Assembly: GCF_025548535.1 (NCBI RefSeq)
Contig: NZ_JAJLQW010000003.1
Location: 496,001-560,000 of the forward strand
Direction of reading: 5' to 3'
Length of the DNA stretch: 64,000 nt
Source of the DNA: Undibacterium sp. Jales W-56
Lineage (GTDB): Bacteria; Pseudomonadota; Gammaproteobacteria; Burkholderiales; Burkholderiaceae_D
A program made the position numbers and the translations under genes. Positions 27,689-37,386 of this stretch are shown here, piece after piece (positions within the stretch are counted from its first letter, which is position 1; every line of letters begins with the position of its first letter). Under the pieces are notes generated by a model. That model worked only from the letters and a program-made list of their open reading frames with translations. It did no database searches and was not told where the DNA came from.

Positions 27689-27765
27689 TGGTGCGCCAGA
27701 CACGATTCGAACGTGCGACCCCAGCCTTCGGAGGGCTGTACTCTATCCATCTGAGCTACTGGCGC
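27689..27765 (-). tRNA. tRNA-Arg (anticodon CCG)
   Basis: Read on the minus strand, the 77-base sequence folds into a cloverleaf. The acceptor stem is GCGCCAG with CTGGCGC, followed by discriminator A and encoded CCA. The D arm is GCTC/GAGT, and the anticodon stem CAGCC/GGCTG has loop CTCCGAA, giving CCG. The T arm contains TTCGAAT. CCG reads arginine codon CGG. No integrated element is seen at its 3' end. Confidence 0.95.
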
Positions 27766-28028
27766 CATGAATATATGGCGATGTCTGGCAGTGACCGGGA
27801 TAGGGCACCGCAAGCAGGGCTGCATTTTACCTCATAATGATGCCCGGCTTTTCTGCAATTGCATGAAAATTGTCGGGATTTCGACGATTGTCACGGCATT
27901 CTTGTGGTGAAAGCGCGGGTTTTTCATTCCAAACGGCAGCTTTTGCCACTATAATTGCAAGCTTTATCGGCTGACCAGCACTGCTTCAGCCCGCAGCCAG
28001 TTACTATAAATTGCTACACGAGGACTCC

Positions 28029-28586
28029 ATGAGCAACGCACACGATTCACACGACGATCACGATACGCCGATTAAAACGCCGAAACAACTCATCCTTGCG
28101 ATTGCGGCCGGCTTTATCGTACCGATCATTATCATCGTATTGCTGGTGAAATTTGTTTCCAGTGACAGTAAAGTCGGTGCCGGTTCTGATGCATTGACAC
28201 CAGAAGCGATTGCCGCGCGTATCCATCCGGTAGCGGACGACGGCTTTACCTTCAAAGACGCTAGCGGTCCTAAGCAATTGCAATCCGGCGAAGCCGTGTA
28301 CAAAGCGATTTGCGCCGCTTGCCATGATACCGGCGCGGCTGGCGCTCCTAAATTCGGCGATGCGGGTGCCTGGTCGGCACGGATCGCACAAGGTTACGAC
28401 AAAGTGGTTGAGCATGCAATCGGCGGCTTGCGCGCCATGCCAGCTAAAGGCGGCAACCCTGATCTCGACGATATCGAAGTCGCACGTGCGGTAGTGCATA
28501 TGGCCAATGCCGGCGGTGCCAAGTTTAAAGAACCGGAAGTCAAGGCGGCTCCGGCAGCCGCTTCTGCCGAGGCTTCTGCTAAATAA
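28029..28586 (+). CDS. Cytochrome c5-family protein
   Basis: This 185-residue protein has an acidic/His-rich N-terminus, one uncleaved membrane anchor (about 22-45: LILAIAAGFIVPIIIIVLLV) and a periplasmic class I heme domain with CAACHDTG. The axial Met is probably in the GLRAMPAKGG segment. The tail is Ala/Lys/Glu-rich. I chose the ATG at 28029 after an AGGA-type ribosome site rather than the TTG at 28011. Likely an electron carrier to a terminal oxidase or reductase. A terminator follows. Confidence 0.9.
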   Translation: MSNAHDSHDDHDTPIKTPKQLILAIAAGFIVPIIIIVLLVKFVSSDSKVGAGSDALTPEAIAARIHPVADDGFTFKDASGPKQLQSGEAVYKAICAACHDTGAAGAPKFGDAGAWSARIAQGYDKVVEHAIGGLRAMPAKGGNPDLDDIEVARAVVHMANAGGAKFKEPEVKAAPAAASAEASAK

Positions 28587-28610
28587 TTAAAGTACCTTGC
28601 TGAATTGATA

Positions 28611-28640
28611 GAACGCCAGTCGATTTGACTGGCGTTTTTG
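28611..28640 (+). terminator. Terminator after cytochrome c5 gene
   Basis: AACGCCAGTC (28612-28621) pairs with GACTGGCGTT (28627-28636), five-base loop, followed by TTTG and more T. Confidence 0.85.
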
Positions 28641-28724
28641 TTTCCGGGGAGGTTAAGTTAAAATCAAGAAGGTGTTTGCGTCTGAAAATAAATTTGCATA
28701 AGTTCTGAGAAACCGGTTGATACG

Positions 28725-29114
28725 ATGATCCTGAAACGCATACACCACGTCGCCATCATTTGCGCCGATTATCAAAGGTCGAAGTATTTTTATACCGAGA
28801 TTCTTGGCTTGACCGTGCTGGCCGAGCATTACCGGATTGAACGCGATTCTTATAAACTCGATCTGGCCTTGCCGGACGGCGCGCAACTCGAATTGTTTTC
28901 TTTCCCCGAGGCGCCGCCGCGACCGTCATATCCTGAGGCGCAGGGATTACGGCACCTGGCTTTTGAAGTCGATAGCGTGCAGGACTGGAAGGCCAGACTG
29001 GAACATCTCGGGATCGCGGTCGAAGCCATCAGGATCGATGAATATACCCAGCGGCAGTTTGTATTTTTTGCCGACCCCGATGGCTTGCCGCTGGAATTGT
29101 ATGCCTCTGCCTGA
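28725..29114 (+). CDS. VOC-family glyoxalase I-like protein (YaeR/GloA2 type)
   Basis: This 129-residue metal-dependent VOC protein has paired beta-alpha-beta-beta-beta units. Candidate metal ligands are His8 (IHHVAI), a Glu in QLELF, a His in LRHLAFEV and a Glu in LPLELY. Length and motifs such as YYTEILGL-like YFYTEILGLTV are close to E. coli YaeR. It could detoxify methylglyoxal or act on a related alpha-keto substrate. The gene starts with its own ATG and is followed 50 bp later by the antiporter gene. Confidence 0.87.
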   Translation: MILKRIHHVAIICADYQRSKYFYTEILGLTVLAEHYRIERDSYKLDLALPDGAQLELFSFPEAPPRPSYPEAQGLRHLAFEVDSVQDWKARLEHLGIAVEAIRIDEYTQRQFVFFADPDGLPLELYASA

Positions 29115-29166
29115 CTACCCCCCGCCCTGTCAAGCGCTATGCCATGAAATCACTTAAGGATCACGC

Positions 29167-30249
29167 ATGAAAATTCCTCCCAATTTGCCGCTCTGGTCGA
29201 TCGCCACACCGATCGCTGCCTGGTTATTTTTAGCGGGCAGCCTGCTGGATCCTGGCGCATTTTATGCGATCTTTTTAACGCTGGCCTTGCTCGGCGGAGT
29301 GCTGACTGCGGTCTATCATGCCGAGATTGTCGCCCATAGAATCGGCGAACCGTTCGGCACATTATTGCTGGCATTGGCGGTGACCCTGATCGAGGTGGCC
29401 TTGATCGTTTCGCTGATGCTGGCCGGCGGCGAGGTGACGGCGGGTCTGGCGCGCGATACGGTATTCGCCGCGATCATGGTGATATTGAACGGCATTATCG
29501 GCCTGTGCCTGTTAGCGGGAGCCAGTCTGCACAAGGAGCAGAGTTTCGGTTTGCAAGGGGCCAGCACCTCGCTGGCGACGTTGGCGGCGCTGGCTATCCT
29601 GACGCTGGTGTTGCCGAACTTTACATCGACGGTGGTCGGTCCGTATTACAGCGCTAGCCAGTTAGGTTTTATTGCGGTGATTTCGCTGGTCTTGTACGGC
29701 ACGTTTGTGCTGGTGCAAACGGTACGCCACCGCGATTATTTTTTACCGGAAATTGCCGTCAGCGATGAGGATGTTCATGCGCCTTTGCCATCGGACAAGA
29801 TGGCGTGGATGAGCACGGTTCTTTTGTTATTGTGTCTCGGTGCGGTAGTCTTATTGGCAAAGGCGTTGGCGCCTACGCTGGAGCATGCGGTAGCCGTCGC
29901 CGGCGCACCGAAAGCACTGGTCGGTATCATCATCGCCATGGTGGTTTTGCTGCCGGAAGCGGTTGCGGCGTTCCGGGCGGCGCGCGCCAATCGCTTGCAG
30001 ACCAGTATTAACCTGGCGCTGGGTTCCGCCCTGGCCAGTATCGGTTTGACGATACCCGTGGTGGCGGTGATTTCACTGGTGACCGGCTGGTCGCTGTCTC
30101 TCGGGATCGATGCGAAATCGACGGTGCTGTTGTTGTTGTCGCTGATGATTACCACGATTTCACTCGGGACCGGCCGAACGACCATCATGCAGGGTACGAT
30201 CCACCTGGTGATCTTTGCGGTGTATCTGTTCACCACCATCGTGCCCTGA
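29167..30249 (+). CDS. Ca2+(Na+,K+)/H+ antiporter, ChaA type
   Basis: This 360-residue inner-membrane cation/proton exchanger has about 11 hydrophobic helices. The two alpha-repeat motifs of the CaCA superfamily are visible: GTLLLALAVTLIEVALI in the first half and LPEAVAAFRAARANRLQ followed by NLALGSALASIGLTIPVV in the second. The conserved acidic residues (Glu in each) are present. Probable role: export of Ca2+ or Na+/K+ at high pH or salt. Confidence 0.88.
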   Translation: MKIPPNLPLWSIATPIAAWLFLAGSLLDPGAFYAIFLTLALLGGVLTAVYHAEIVAHRIGEPFGTLLLALAVTLIEVALIVSLMLAGGEVTAGLARDTVFAAIMVILNGIIGLCLLAGASLHKEQSFGLQGASTSLATLAALAILTLVLPNFTSTVVGPYYSASQLGFIAVISLVLYGTFVLVQTVRHRDYFLPEIAVSDEDVHAPLPSDKMAWMSTVLLLLCLGAVVLLAKALAPTLEHAVAVAGAPKALVGIIIAMVVLLPEAVAAFRAARANRLQTSINLALGSALASIGLTIPVVAVISLVTGWSLSLGIDAKSTVLLLLSLMITTISLGTGRTTIMQGTIHLVIFAVYLFTTIVP

Positions 30250-30282
30250 GACGGTCAATACGGTCAATCCGAGCCGGCATGA

Positions 30283-31560
30283 TCAAACAATCAGCATCGC
30301 CCGGAAGTCATTCACATTGGTCAGCGTCGGCCCGCTGACGATCAGATCGTCAAGCGCGGCAAAAAAACTGTAGCCGTCATTATTGTCGAGCATGGCCGCA
30401 GGTAGCAAACCCAGGCTGGCTGCGCGCTCCAGCGTATCCGGCGCGCAGATTGCGCCGGCATTGTCTTCCGAACCATCGATGCCATCCGTGTCGCAGGCCA
30501 GCGCATAAATACCTGGATGACCGCCCAGGGTTTTTGCCAGGCTCAGTAAAAATTCGGCATTGCGGCCGCCGCGCCCTTTGCCGCGCACGGTGACCGTCGT
30601 TTCGCCGCCGGATAAGACCACGCAGGGTTTGCTGAAGGGCTGGTTTTTATCGGCAATTTGTTTCGCCAGCGCAGCATGTAGCATGCCGACATCGCGCGCC
30701 TCGCCCTCGATCCCGTCCGACAATATATACGCCTGGATCCCGGCAGCCCGCGCTGCCGATGCCGCCGCATCGAGTGCGTCCTGTGCGGTGGCGATGATGT
30801 GGTGCTGATGTTGTGCGAATAGCGGGTGATCGGGCTTGGGCGTTTCGCCTGCACCGGAGCGCAAATGCTGCTCCACCGCTGCGGGGATAGCGATCGCATA
30901 TTTGTGCAAGATCGCCAGCGCCTGCGCGCAAGTCGTCGCATCCGGCAGGGTCGGGCCACTCGCGATCACACCGGCCTCGTCACCCGGCACATCGGAGATC
31001 AGCAAGGTCACGACTCTGGCGGCGCCGCATGCCAGTGCCAGCTTGCCGCCTTTGATGGCCGACAGATGCTTGCGCACACAATTCATTTCACCGATGCTGG
31101 CACCGCTTTTCAGCAAGGCCTTGTTGATCTGCTGCTTCTGCTCCAGGGTGATCCCTGCGGCGGGCAGAGCCAGCAGGGCGGAGCCGCCGCCCGAGATCAG
31201 GCACAGCACCAGATCGTCTGCCGTCAAGCCCTGGACCAGTTGTAAAATACGCGCCGCCGCCTGCTGGCCTGCGGCGTCCGGGACCGGATGCGCTGCCTCG
31301 ATGACTTCGATCAACTGGCAATCCGCGCCATGTCCATAGCGCGTGACGACCAGGCCCGACAGATGCGATCGCGGGCCTTGCCAATGCTGCTCGACTACCT
31401 GCGCCATGGCGGCAGCGCCTTTGCCGGCGCCGATTACCAGTGTGCGTCCTTTGCTCGGGGCGGCAGGCAAAAAAGCCGGCAGGCATTTTTCTGCACTGAC
31501 GGCATCTACCGCGGTTTTGTACAAAGAACGTAGAAAGGATTCTGGGTCGGGAATGGTCAT
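30283..31560 (-). CDS. Glycerate 2-kinase (GckA/TtuD, MOFRL family)
   Basis: This 425-residue enzyme phosphorylates D-glycerate to 2-phosphoglycerate in the glyoxylate, serine or tartrate routes. The N-terminal DUF4147 region has VIGAGKGAAAMAQ and the phosphate-binding LCLISGGGSALLALP. Next come SDVPGDEAGVIASGPT and the C-terminal MOFRL domain with GRGGRNAEFLLSLA and ACDTDGIDGSEDNAGA. It stands alone, convergent with the antiporter and divergent from a serine hydrolase. No tartronate-semialdehyde reductase is nearby. Confidence 0.9.
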   Translation of the reverse strand: MTIPDPESFLRSLYKTAVDAVSAEKCLPAFLPAAPSKGRTLVIGAGKGAAAMAQVVEQHWQGPRSHLSGLVVTRYGHGADCQLIEVIEAAHPVPDAAGQQAAARILQLVQGLTADDLVLCLISGGGSALLALPAAGITLEQKQQINKALLKSGASIGEMNCVRKHLSAIKGGKLALACGAARVVTLLISDVPGDEAGVIASGPTLPDATTCAQALAILHKYAIAIPAAVEQHLRSGAGETPKPDHPLFAQHQHHIIATAQDALDAAASAARAAGIQAYILSDGIEGEARDVGMLHAALAKQIADKNQPFSKPCVVLSGGETTVTVRGKGRGGRNAEFLLSLAKTLGGHPGIYALACDTDGIDGSEDNAGAICAPDTLERAASLGLLPAAMLDNNDGYSFFAALDDLIVSGPTLTNVNDFRAMLIV

Positions 31561-31627
31561 CGCGGGCTTTGGTCAGGGTAGGATAGCGGGATTAAGAGTG
31601 GACTTAAGAGTGAGATTAAGGCAAAAC

Positions 31628-32818
31628 ATGATAAACCAAACTAAGCATGATTTTAGTACTGTGCACCAGGCGATGCAGCGTTATGTCGATAAAGACATAC
31701 TGGCCGGCGTTTCTACCGCACTATTGGCCGGGCAAGAGCTGGTCGATGTGCACTGCGCAGGATGGGCCGATAAAGAAAACCGGATTGCCCTGCGCGACGA
31801 TCATTTATTCAGGGTATTTTCAAACAGCAAACTGGTGACATCGATAGCGGTACTGCAATTGATGGAAGCGGGAAAACTGCAACTCGACGATGCTATCGAA
31901 CATTACCTGCCGCAATTAGCTCAACGCCAGGTCTTGCGTCCGGGCGCCACCCGGATTGACGATACCGAAGCAGCCAGATCGTCGATCACGATACATCAGC
32001 TGTTAAGCCATACGTCCGGCCTGAGCTATGGCCTGCTCGACCATGGCAGCACGATCTATAAAGCCTATATCGAACGCAAGGTCATGAACGCGATGACACC
32101 GCTGTCTTCGATGATCGATGTGCTGGAAGAATTGCCGCTGACTTTCCATCCCGGTAGCCGTTGGGAATATTCGATTGCCACCGATGTCTTGTCGCGTCTG
32201 GTCGAGGTGGTTAGCGGGATGCGCTTTGATGCCTATCTGCAAGCGCATATCTTCGATCCGCTGGGCATGCAGGATACCGGCTTTGTGGTGCCCGCGGATA
32301 AGCTGGACCGGCTGGCCGCGTATTACGCCGGCAGCGATCCCGGCAACATTTTACAGCGCGGTTTAAAACGTCTCGACAAATCCCCGTATCCCGGTGCCTT
32401 CGTGACGCCTGTGCCGCGTCTGTCGGGTGGCGGCGGGCTGGTCTCCAGCCTGCACGATATGGTCGCCCTGATGCGCAGCTTGCTGAACGGCGGCAAGCGC
32501 GTTTTGCGGGAAGATACGATCGTCCTGATGATGCAGAATCATTTGCCGCAAGGCAGCGGCATCGCTTTTCCCGGCGTCGGCAATGTGCCGGGAAAGGGCT
32601 TCGGCCTTGGCGGTGCAGTGACCCTGGTATCGTCTTCGATAGATCCGGCTGGCTCTGTTGGAGAATTCGAGTGGGGCGGCATCGCGGGCACGCATTGGTG
32701 GATCTCGCCGCGTCATCAGATTGCCGGTTTGCTGATGACGCAGCGCCAGATGAGTTTCTGGCATCCGTTTTCATTCGAGTTCAAACGTCTGGCTTATCAG
32801 GCCTTGGATGCGGGGTGA
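31628..32818 (+). CDS. Serine hydrolase, class C beta-lactamase-related family
   Basis: This 396-residue protein has no signal peptide, so it is probably cytoplasmic. The nucleophile motif is SxxK in FRVFSNSKLVTSI (Ser about 64, Lys about 67). The second element appears as Tyr in SRWEYSIATDV, and a late GTHWW takes the place of the KTG-like motif. Such EstB/LpqH-like enzymes are esterases or amidases rather than antibiotic beta-lactamases. I chose the ATG at 31628; the frame extends upstream through the kinase promoter region but that part looks non-coding. Confidence 0.85.
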   Translation: MINQTKHDFSTVHQAMQRYVDKDILAGVSTALLAGQELVDVHCAGWADKENRIALRDDHLFRVFSNSKLVTSIAVLQLMEAGKLQLDDAIEHYLPQLAQRQVLRPGATRIDDTEAARSSITIHQLLSHTSGLSYGLLDHGSTIYKAYIERKVMNAMTPLSSMIDVLEELPLTFHPGSRWEYSIATDVLSRLVEVVSGMRFDAYLQAHIFDPLGMQDTGFVVPADKLDRLAAYYAGSDPGNILQRGLKRLDKSPYPGAFVTPVPRLSGGGGLVSSLHDMVALMRSLLNGGKRVLREDTIVLMMQNHLPQGSGIAFPGVGNVPGKGFGLGGAVTLVSSSIDPAGSVGEFEWGGIAGTHWWISPRHQIAGLLMTQRQMSFWHPFSFEFKRLAYQALDAG

Positions 32819-32836
32819 ACCGACGGCATGGCAAGT

Positions 32837-33310
32837 TCATTTGATTTTGCCGAGAGCCGCTTGCCATGCGCGGATGTGCCACTGGCAATCAATTCTGCCG
32901 GTGACCTGTCCCGCCTCGTCGATGCCTTCTACCGGTCCATGAAAAACCGCAAACATGACTGCGCCTTCAGGACTGATCGGCCTATGTAGCGCACCGTCTT
33001 TTTCCAGCAAATAATCACCGGCGACAAAGCGACTTGCCGGCTCATCATGGTAATGGAAACCGCCTTCGAGAATATAGCCTTCGACCGCGCCGACATGGCG
33101 GTGCAACGGTGCCAGGCTGTCTTTTTCGACTTTGATCATCAGTGAAAAACGACCGCTCTGCGGGTCGGCGCTGAGTAATTTGAATTGCGCGCCGGGCATC
33201 GCCCAGCGTACCCAGGGCAAGTCGGCACAGTGGGCGGAGAATAAGGTGCTGGCTGGGGCGGAGGTGTTTTGCCCGGAGTGAACGGAGTAAGTTAAGGTAT
33301 TTGTATTCAT
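32837..33310 (-). CDS. Cupin-fold protein (2,4'-dihydroxyacetophenone dioxygenase-like)
   Basis: This 157-residue single-domain cupin has metal-binding residues in PLHRHVGAVEGYILEGG (two His, one Glu) and a later His in KDGALHRPIS. These resemble the ChrR/DAD-type cupins. I used ATG 33310; an upstream ATG at 33325 adds five residues. The stop lies close to that of the convergent serine hydrolase. The reaction is uncertain: it may be a dioxygenase or only a sensor-type cupin. Confidence 0.78.
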   Translation of the reverse strand: MNTNTLTYSVHSGQNTSAPASTLFSAHCADLPWVRWAMPGAQFKLLSADPQSGRFSLMIKVEKDSLAPLHRHVGAVEGYILEGGFHYHDEPASRFVAGDYLLEKDGALHRPISPEGAVMFAVFHGPVEGIDEAGQVTGRIDCQWHIRAWQAALGKIK

Positions 33311-33391
33311 ACAATATTTTCTCATAGACCCTGGATCTTATGCCAAAAAGACCTTGTTACAATTATTTTGGTGCAGCGCACAAAAAAATAC

Positions 33392-33419
33392 TTGACCGTC
33401 AAAAATAAGCGTGTAGAAT
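33392..33419 (+). promoter_or_regulatory. Candidate promoter of the phasin gene
   Basis: TTGACC (33392-33397) and TAGAAT (33414-33419) are 16 bases apart, 90 bp before the phasin start. GGTGCAGCGCAC just upstream and the palindrome GGTGCACC just downstream are GC-rich inverted motifs of the kind PHB regulators bind, but I cannot assign them. Confidence 0.45.
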
Positions 33420-33508
33420 AACAATTGTTGCGGTGCACCATTTGGATAAATGAGATGGAAAGCGCTGTCAAAATCCTCATTTTTTTCATTCCTCTCTAGG
33501 AGAACACC

Positions 33509-34069
33509 ATGTTTACAACACCTGAACAATTTATCGCGGCTACTAAATCCAGCCTGGAAGCACAATTCGCTTCTTTGACCGCATTAAACAAAAAAGCATT
33601 CGAAGGTCTGGAGCAACTCGTTGCTTTGAACGTTAGTGCCGCAAAAGCGAGTATCGAAGAGGGTACTGCCGCTGCCAAGCAACTGGTCAACGCGAAAGAT
33701 CCAAAAGAATTCTTTTCTTTGACCGCAGCGCAAGCCCAACCAAGTGCAGAAAAAGCCTTGGCTTACGGCCGTCACCTGGCATCGATCACATCGGCTACCC
33801 AAGCTGAGTTCACCAAAGCAGTGGAAGCGCACATCGCTGAAACCAACACCAAAGTCGTGGCGTTGATCGATGAAGTGACTAAAAATGCACCAGCCGGTTC
33901 CGAGCAGGCAGTCACCGCATTGAAAGCCGTCGTAGGCAACATCAATGCAGGCTACGAGCAATTGTCAAAAACCAGCAAGCAAGCGGTACAGACTCTGGAA
34001 GACAACCTGGCGAAAGCAACTCAGCAATTTACCCAGGCTGCTGAAAAAACCACTCGCAGCAAGAAGTAA
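33509..34069 (+). CDS. phaP: Phasin family protein
   Basis: This 186-residue, almost wholly helical amphipathic protein begins FTTPEQFIAATKSSLEAQFA, the hallmark of betaproteobacterial phasins. It coats polyhydroxyalkanoate granules and controls their size and number. It is rich in Ala, Lys and Gln and lacks Cys and Trp. A good ribosome site (AGGAGA) precedes the ATG. It has its own promoter and a strong terminator, and lies upstream of an acetyl-CoA acetyltransferase. Confidence 0.92.
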   Translation: MFTTPEQFIAATKSSLEAQFASLTALNKKAFEGLEQLVALNVSAAKASIEEGTAAAKQLVNAKDPKEFFSLTAAQAQPSAEKALAYGRHLASITSATQAEFTKAVEAHIAETNTKVVALIDEVTKNAPAGSEQAVTALKAVVGNINAGYEQLSKTSKQAVQTLEDNLAKATQQFTQAAEKTTRSKK

Positions 34070-34142
34070 TTCGCTGCAGATACTGGATGTCGCGCGCTGA
34101 GTCCATCAGCGCAGCTGTCTAGACATCCTGCATCGTCATCGT

Positions 34143-34182
34143 AAAAAACAGGCCCACGGCAACGTCGGGCCTGTTTTTTTGC
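34143..34182 (+). terminator. Strong terminator after the phasin gene
   Basis: AAAACAGGCCCaCG pairs with CGtCGGGCCTGTTTT-type sequence; the stem CAGGCCC/GGGCCTG is perfect and followed by seven T residues. Confidence 0.9.
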
Positions 34183-34278
34183 CCAAAATTCCGCTGTCAT
34201 GGGCGCTTGACACGCGCTGGTATTAAAATACCGTCACACATCAGGCTCTATACAGAGCATTTCAACTAGGAGAATCAA

Positions 34279-35454
34279 ATGCAAGACGTCGTCATCGTTG
34301 CGGCAGGCCGCACCGCAGTAGGCAAATTTGGTGGTTCACTGGCAAAAATCGCCGCGTCCGATTTGGGCGCGCACGTCATCAAAGGCTTGCTGGCCAGGAC
34401 GGGTTTGAGCGCTGATCTGATTAATGAAGTGATCCTGGGTCAGGTTCTGACCGCAGGCGTAGGACAAAATGCCGCCCGCCAGGCCGTCATCAAAGCCGGT
34501 CTGCCGAACATGGTGCCGGCATTCACGCTCAACAAAGTCTGCGGCAGCGGCCTCAAAGCGACCCATCTGGCGGCACAGTCGATCAAGGTCGGTGACGCCG
34601 ACATCATCATCGCCGGCGGCCAGGAAAACATGAGCGCATCACCGCATGTGCTGAACGGCTCGCGCGACGGTTTCCGCATGGGCGACGCCAAGTTGGTGGA
34701 TACCATGATCGTCGACGGCTTGTGGGATGTATACAATCAATATCACATGGGCATCACGGCAGAGAACGTCGCCAAGAAATATGGCGTCACCCGTGAAGAA
34801 CAAGATCTGTTTGCCGTGGCATCGCAAAATAAAGCCGAAGCCGCGCAAAAGGCCGGCAAGTTTGTCGATGAAATTATTCCGCTGGAAATCGCCGGCAAAA
34901 AAGGCACGACCGTATTCGACAGCGATGAGTTCATCAAGCATGGCACCACACTCGATTCGCTCGCCAGCCTGCGTCCGGCTTTCACTAAAGACGGCACAGT
35001 TACAGCGGGGAATGCCTCCGGCCTGAACGATGGTGCGGCGGCAGTCATCATGATGAGCGCCCGCAAGGCCGAAGAATTAGGTTTGCCGGTATTGGCGCGC
35101 ATCAAGGCGTATTCCTCCGCCGGTGTGGACCCGACCATCATGGGCATGGGCCCGGTGCCTGCGGCGCAACTGTGTTTGCGTAAAGCCGGCTGGAACCATC
35201 AGGACCTCGACTTGATGGAAATCAACGAAGCCTTTGCCGCACAAGCGATCGGTGTGAATAAAGAAATGGGCTGGGACACCGGCAAGATCAACGTGAACGG
35301 CGGCGCGATTGCAATCGGTCATCCTATCGGCGCATCGGGTGCCCGTATTCTGGTCAGCCTGATCCACGAAATGATACGTCGCGATGCCAAAAAAGGTCTG
35401 GCAAGCCTGTGTATCGGCGGCGGCATGGGCGTGGCGCTGGCGATTGAACGTTGA
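34279..35454 (+). CDS. phaA: Acetyl-CoA acetyltransferase (thiolase)
   Basis: This 391-residue thiolase condenses two acetyl-CoA to acetoacetyl-CoA, the first step of PHB synthesis, and can also run in the degradative direction. The nucleophilic Cys is in [10 protein letters not shown] (about residue 90). The catalytic His is in [17 protein letters not shown], and the second Cys in LCIGGGMG near the end. The ribosome site is AGGAGA. The symbol rests on resemblance and on the phasin upstream; phaB and phaC are absent, so atoB would also be possible. Confidence 0.92.
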   Translation: MQDVVIVAAGRTAVGKFGGSLAKIAASDLGAHVIKGLLARTGLSADLINEVILGQVLTAGVGQNAARQAVIKAGLPNMVPAFTLNKVCGSGLKATHLAAQSIKVGDADIIIAGGQENMSASPHVLNGSRDGFRMGDAKLVDTMIVDGLWDVYNQYHMGITAENVAKKYGVTREEQDLFAVASQNKAEAAQKAGKFVDEIIPLEIAGKKGTTVFDSDEFIKHGTTLDSLASLRPAFTKDGTVTAGNASGLNDGAAAVIMMSARKAEELGLPVLARIKAYSSAGVDPTIMGMGPVPAAQLCLRKAGWNHQDLDLMEINEAFAAQAIGVNKEMGWDTGKINVNGGAIAIGHPIGASGARILVSLIHEMIRRDAKKGLASLCIGGGMGVALAIER

Positions 35455-35492
35455 TCTTCGGTGTCGCTTAGTGTCGTTTAGTTTGAATTGAG

Positions 35493-35531
35493 CAAAAAAA
35501 AATCCCCGTTTTTGTGACGGGGATTTTTTTG
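35493..35531. terminator. Bidirectional terminator between thiolase and peptide transporter
   Basis: AAAAAAATCCCCGT and ACGGGGATTTTTTT form a symmetric stem with A and T runs on both sides. It suits both the plus-strand thiolase and the convergent minus-strand transporter. Confidence 0.9.
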
Positions 35532-35549
35532 CTGAAACTGGCGCAATGT

Positions 35550-37076
35550 TTAATGGATGCCGTGCATTTTTTTCTGCATCCACTTATTCAACATCATGAA
35601 TACCAGACCCGCGGTAATCGGGATGATGGTAAAAATCAGGAAGAACGTCGACAAGGAATAGGTTTCAGAGATGTGATCGATGTAGCTACCGGTAAAGCCC
35701 GCGAGTTTGTTGGCAATCGCGGTGTTCACATACCAGACGCCGAACATCAGACCGAGCAAGCGCGGCGGCGCCAGCTTGCTGATGTAGGACAGACCGACCG
35801 GTGAGATGCACAATTCGCCCATGGTATGGAACAGGTAGGCAACAATCAGGAAAACCATGCTGACAGACGCGGTTTTCGCACCCGCCGGGATGCTGGCGGA
35901 GCCGTAAGACAAGGCCGCGAAACCCAGTCCCAGCAAAATCAGGCCGGTACCGAATTTCACCGGGCCGCTAGGACTCCAGTATTTTTCCCAGATCTTGGAA
36001 AACATCGGTGCCAGAATCACGATGAAGAACGAGTTCAGGACGCCGAACCAGGTCGCCGGCACGCTCGATTGATCGAGTGAGAATTCGCGCGACAGCATCC
36101 AGATCACCAGTGACCAGATCAGGCCCATGCAGACCACCAGCAGCATATTCGACATCAGATATTTCTTCGCCGTACCGCCGAACAATTTCACCAGCAACCA
36201 GGACAGGATCATGGTCGGGATAACGGTGATCAGGCTATTGATGATTTTGAAGCTCATGCCGCTGGTGCCGACCAGGGCGCGGTCGGTATAGTCCGCTGCG
36301 AAAATCGTCATGGAACCGCCGGATTGCTCAAACGCAAACCAGAAGAAAATCGTGAAGAAAGAGAACACGCAAATGGCTTTCAGGCGATCCGCAACGATAT
36401 GCGGTTCGGCTTCTTCATGCACGACTTCAACCGTTTTTTGGGATTTGGCTAAGCCGATCTGACCAAAAATACCTTGGGCAAAATAGAATTGCACCGCGCC
36501 CAGCAACATGAAAGCACCGGCCAAGGCAAAGCCGAACGGCCAGGAAATTTTTTCGCCAATGTAGCCGCACAACAAGATGCCGAAGAAAGCACCCGAGTTC
36601 ACGCCCATGTAGAACAGGGTGTAGCCGCCGTCACGACCGCCTTCGTTGTCCTTGGTGTACAGCTGACCGACTATCGCCGAGATATTCGGTTTAAACAATC
36701 CGGTGCCGGCCACCACCAGACCCAGGCCCGTATAAAACATGGCCGGCGTATCGAACAATAAACACGCATGACCGGCCGCGATCACGAAGCCGCCCAACAC
36801 CACGGCCCTGCGGCTACCGAGGATTCTATCGGCAATATAGCCGCCCAGGATCGGGGTCAGATAGACCAGACCGGTATACCAGCCGTATAAAGCCGTGGCA
36901 TCGGCGCGTGTCCAGCCCCAGCCGCCTTTTACCGCTTCCGTGATCAGAAACAATACGAGCAAAGCGCGCATACCGTAATAAGAAAACCGTTCCCACATTT
37001 CTGTGAAAAACAGCACAAACAGACTATCTGGATGCCCCAGGATAGTATGTGCACCTGGCGTTTGAATTTTGTTCAA
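35550..37076 (-). CDS. POT-family di-/tripeptide:H+ symporter
   Basis: This 508-residue inner-membrane transporter of the PTR2/POT branch of the MFS has about 14 hydrophobic segments. The N-terminal ETWERFSYY-like motif is present here as TEMWERFSYYGMRALLVLFL, carrying the conserved ExxER. NSGAFFGILLCGYIGE matches the GxxG region of helix 5. It imports small peptides and pairs functionally with the secreted S46 and S9 peptidases in this window, though they are not linked. Confidence 0.92.
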   Translation of the reverse strand: MNKIQTPGAHTILGHPDSLFVLFFTEMWERFSYYGMRALLVLFLITEAVKGGWGWTRADATALYGWYTGLVYLTPILGGYIADRILGSRRAVVLGGFVIAAGHACLLFDTPAMFYTGLGLVVAGTGLFKPNISAIVGQLYTKDNEGGRDGGYTLFYMGVNSGAFFGILLCGYIGEKISWPFGFALAGAFMLLGAVQFYFAQGIFGQIGLAKSQKTVEVVHEEAEPHIVADRLKAICVFSFFTIFFWFAFEQSGGSMTIFAADYTDRALVGTSGMSFKIINSLITVIPTMILSWLLVKLFGGTAKKYLMSNMLLVVCMGLIWSLVIWMLSREFSLDQSSVPATWFGVLNSFFIVILAPMFSKIWEKYWSPSGPVKFGTGLILLGLGFAALSYGSASIPAGAKTASVSMVFLIVAYLFHTMGELCISPVGLSYISKLAPPRLLGLMFGVWYVNTAIANKLAGFTGSYIDHISETYSLSTFFLIFTIIPITAGLVFMMLNKWMQKKMHGIH

Positions 37077-37386
37077 AGTGCTCTCCGTGATGTATTTTTG
37101 GATAAAAATTGCGTTGTTCGCAAAATTATTTTCAATAAAAGCTGTTAAATGATATGAATTGAGTCAATTCGGCGCGTAGCTTAACATGCCGGTAAAAGCC
37201 GCTGAAACTAGATGTGTTGCGTCGCAACAAATATGGCGAATAAAAGTGGCGAATTGTTGCCAAAATGCAGGTAACGTGGCTCAACCGCCACCAAGGGAAT
37301 AAAGATAAGCATTGCCATTTAATTACTGCTCTGAAATAATCGTCGACTTAACCTCGTTTCACTTTTAACCTGCAAGGCAGCTGCAC
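37077..37386. other. Divergent intergenic region, no gene seen
   Basis: A 310-bp spacer between the divergent transporter and oxygenase-like genes, AT-rich near 37100-37160. It should hold both promoters. No strong hairpin or repeat is visible. Confidence 0.4.

Noticed and set aside
31343-31627. N-terminal extension of the serine hydrolase (95 codons)
   Set aside because: Cys/Arg-rich translation overlapping the opposite-strand kinase gene; the ATG at 31628 begins recognisable family sequence.
34207-34229. Promoter TTGACA/TAAAAT before the thiolase gene
   Set aside because: The two hexamers are only 11 bases apart, too close for a sigma-70 promoter.
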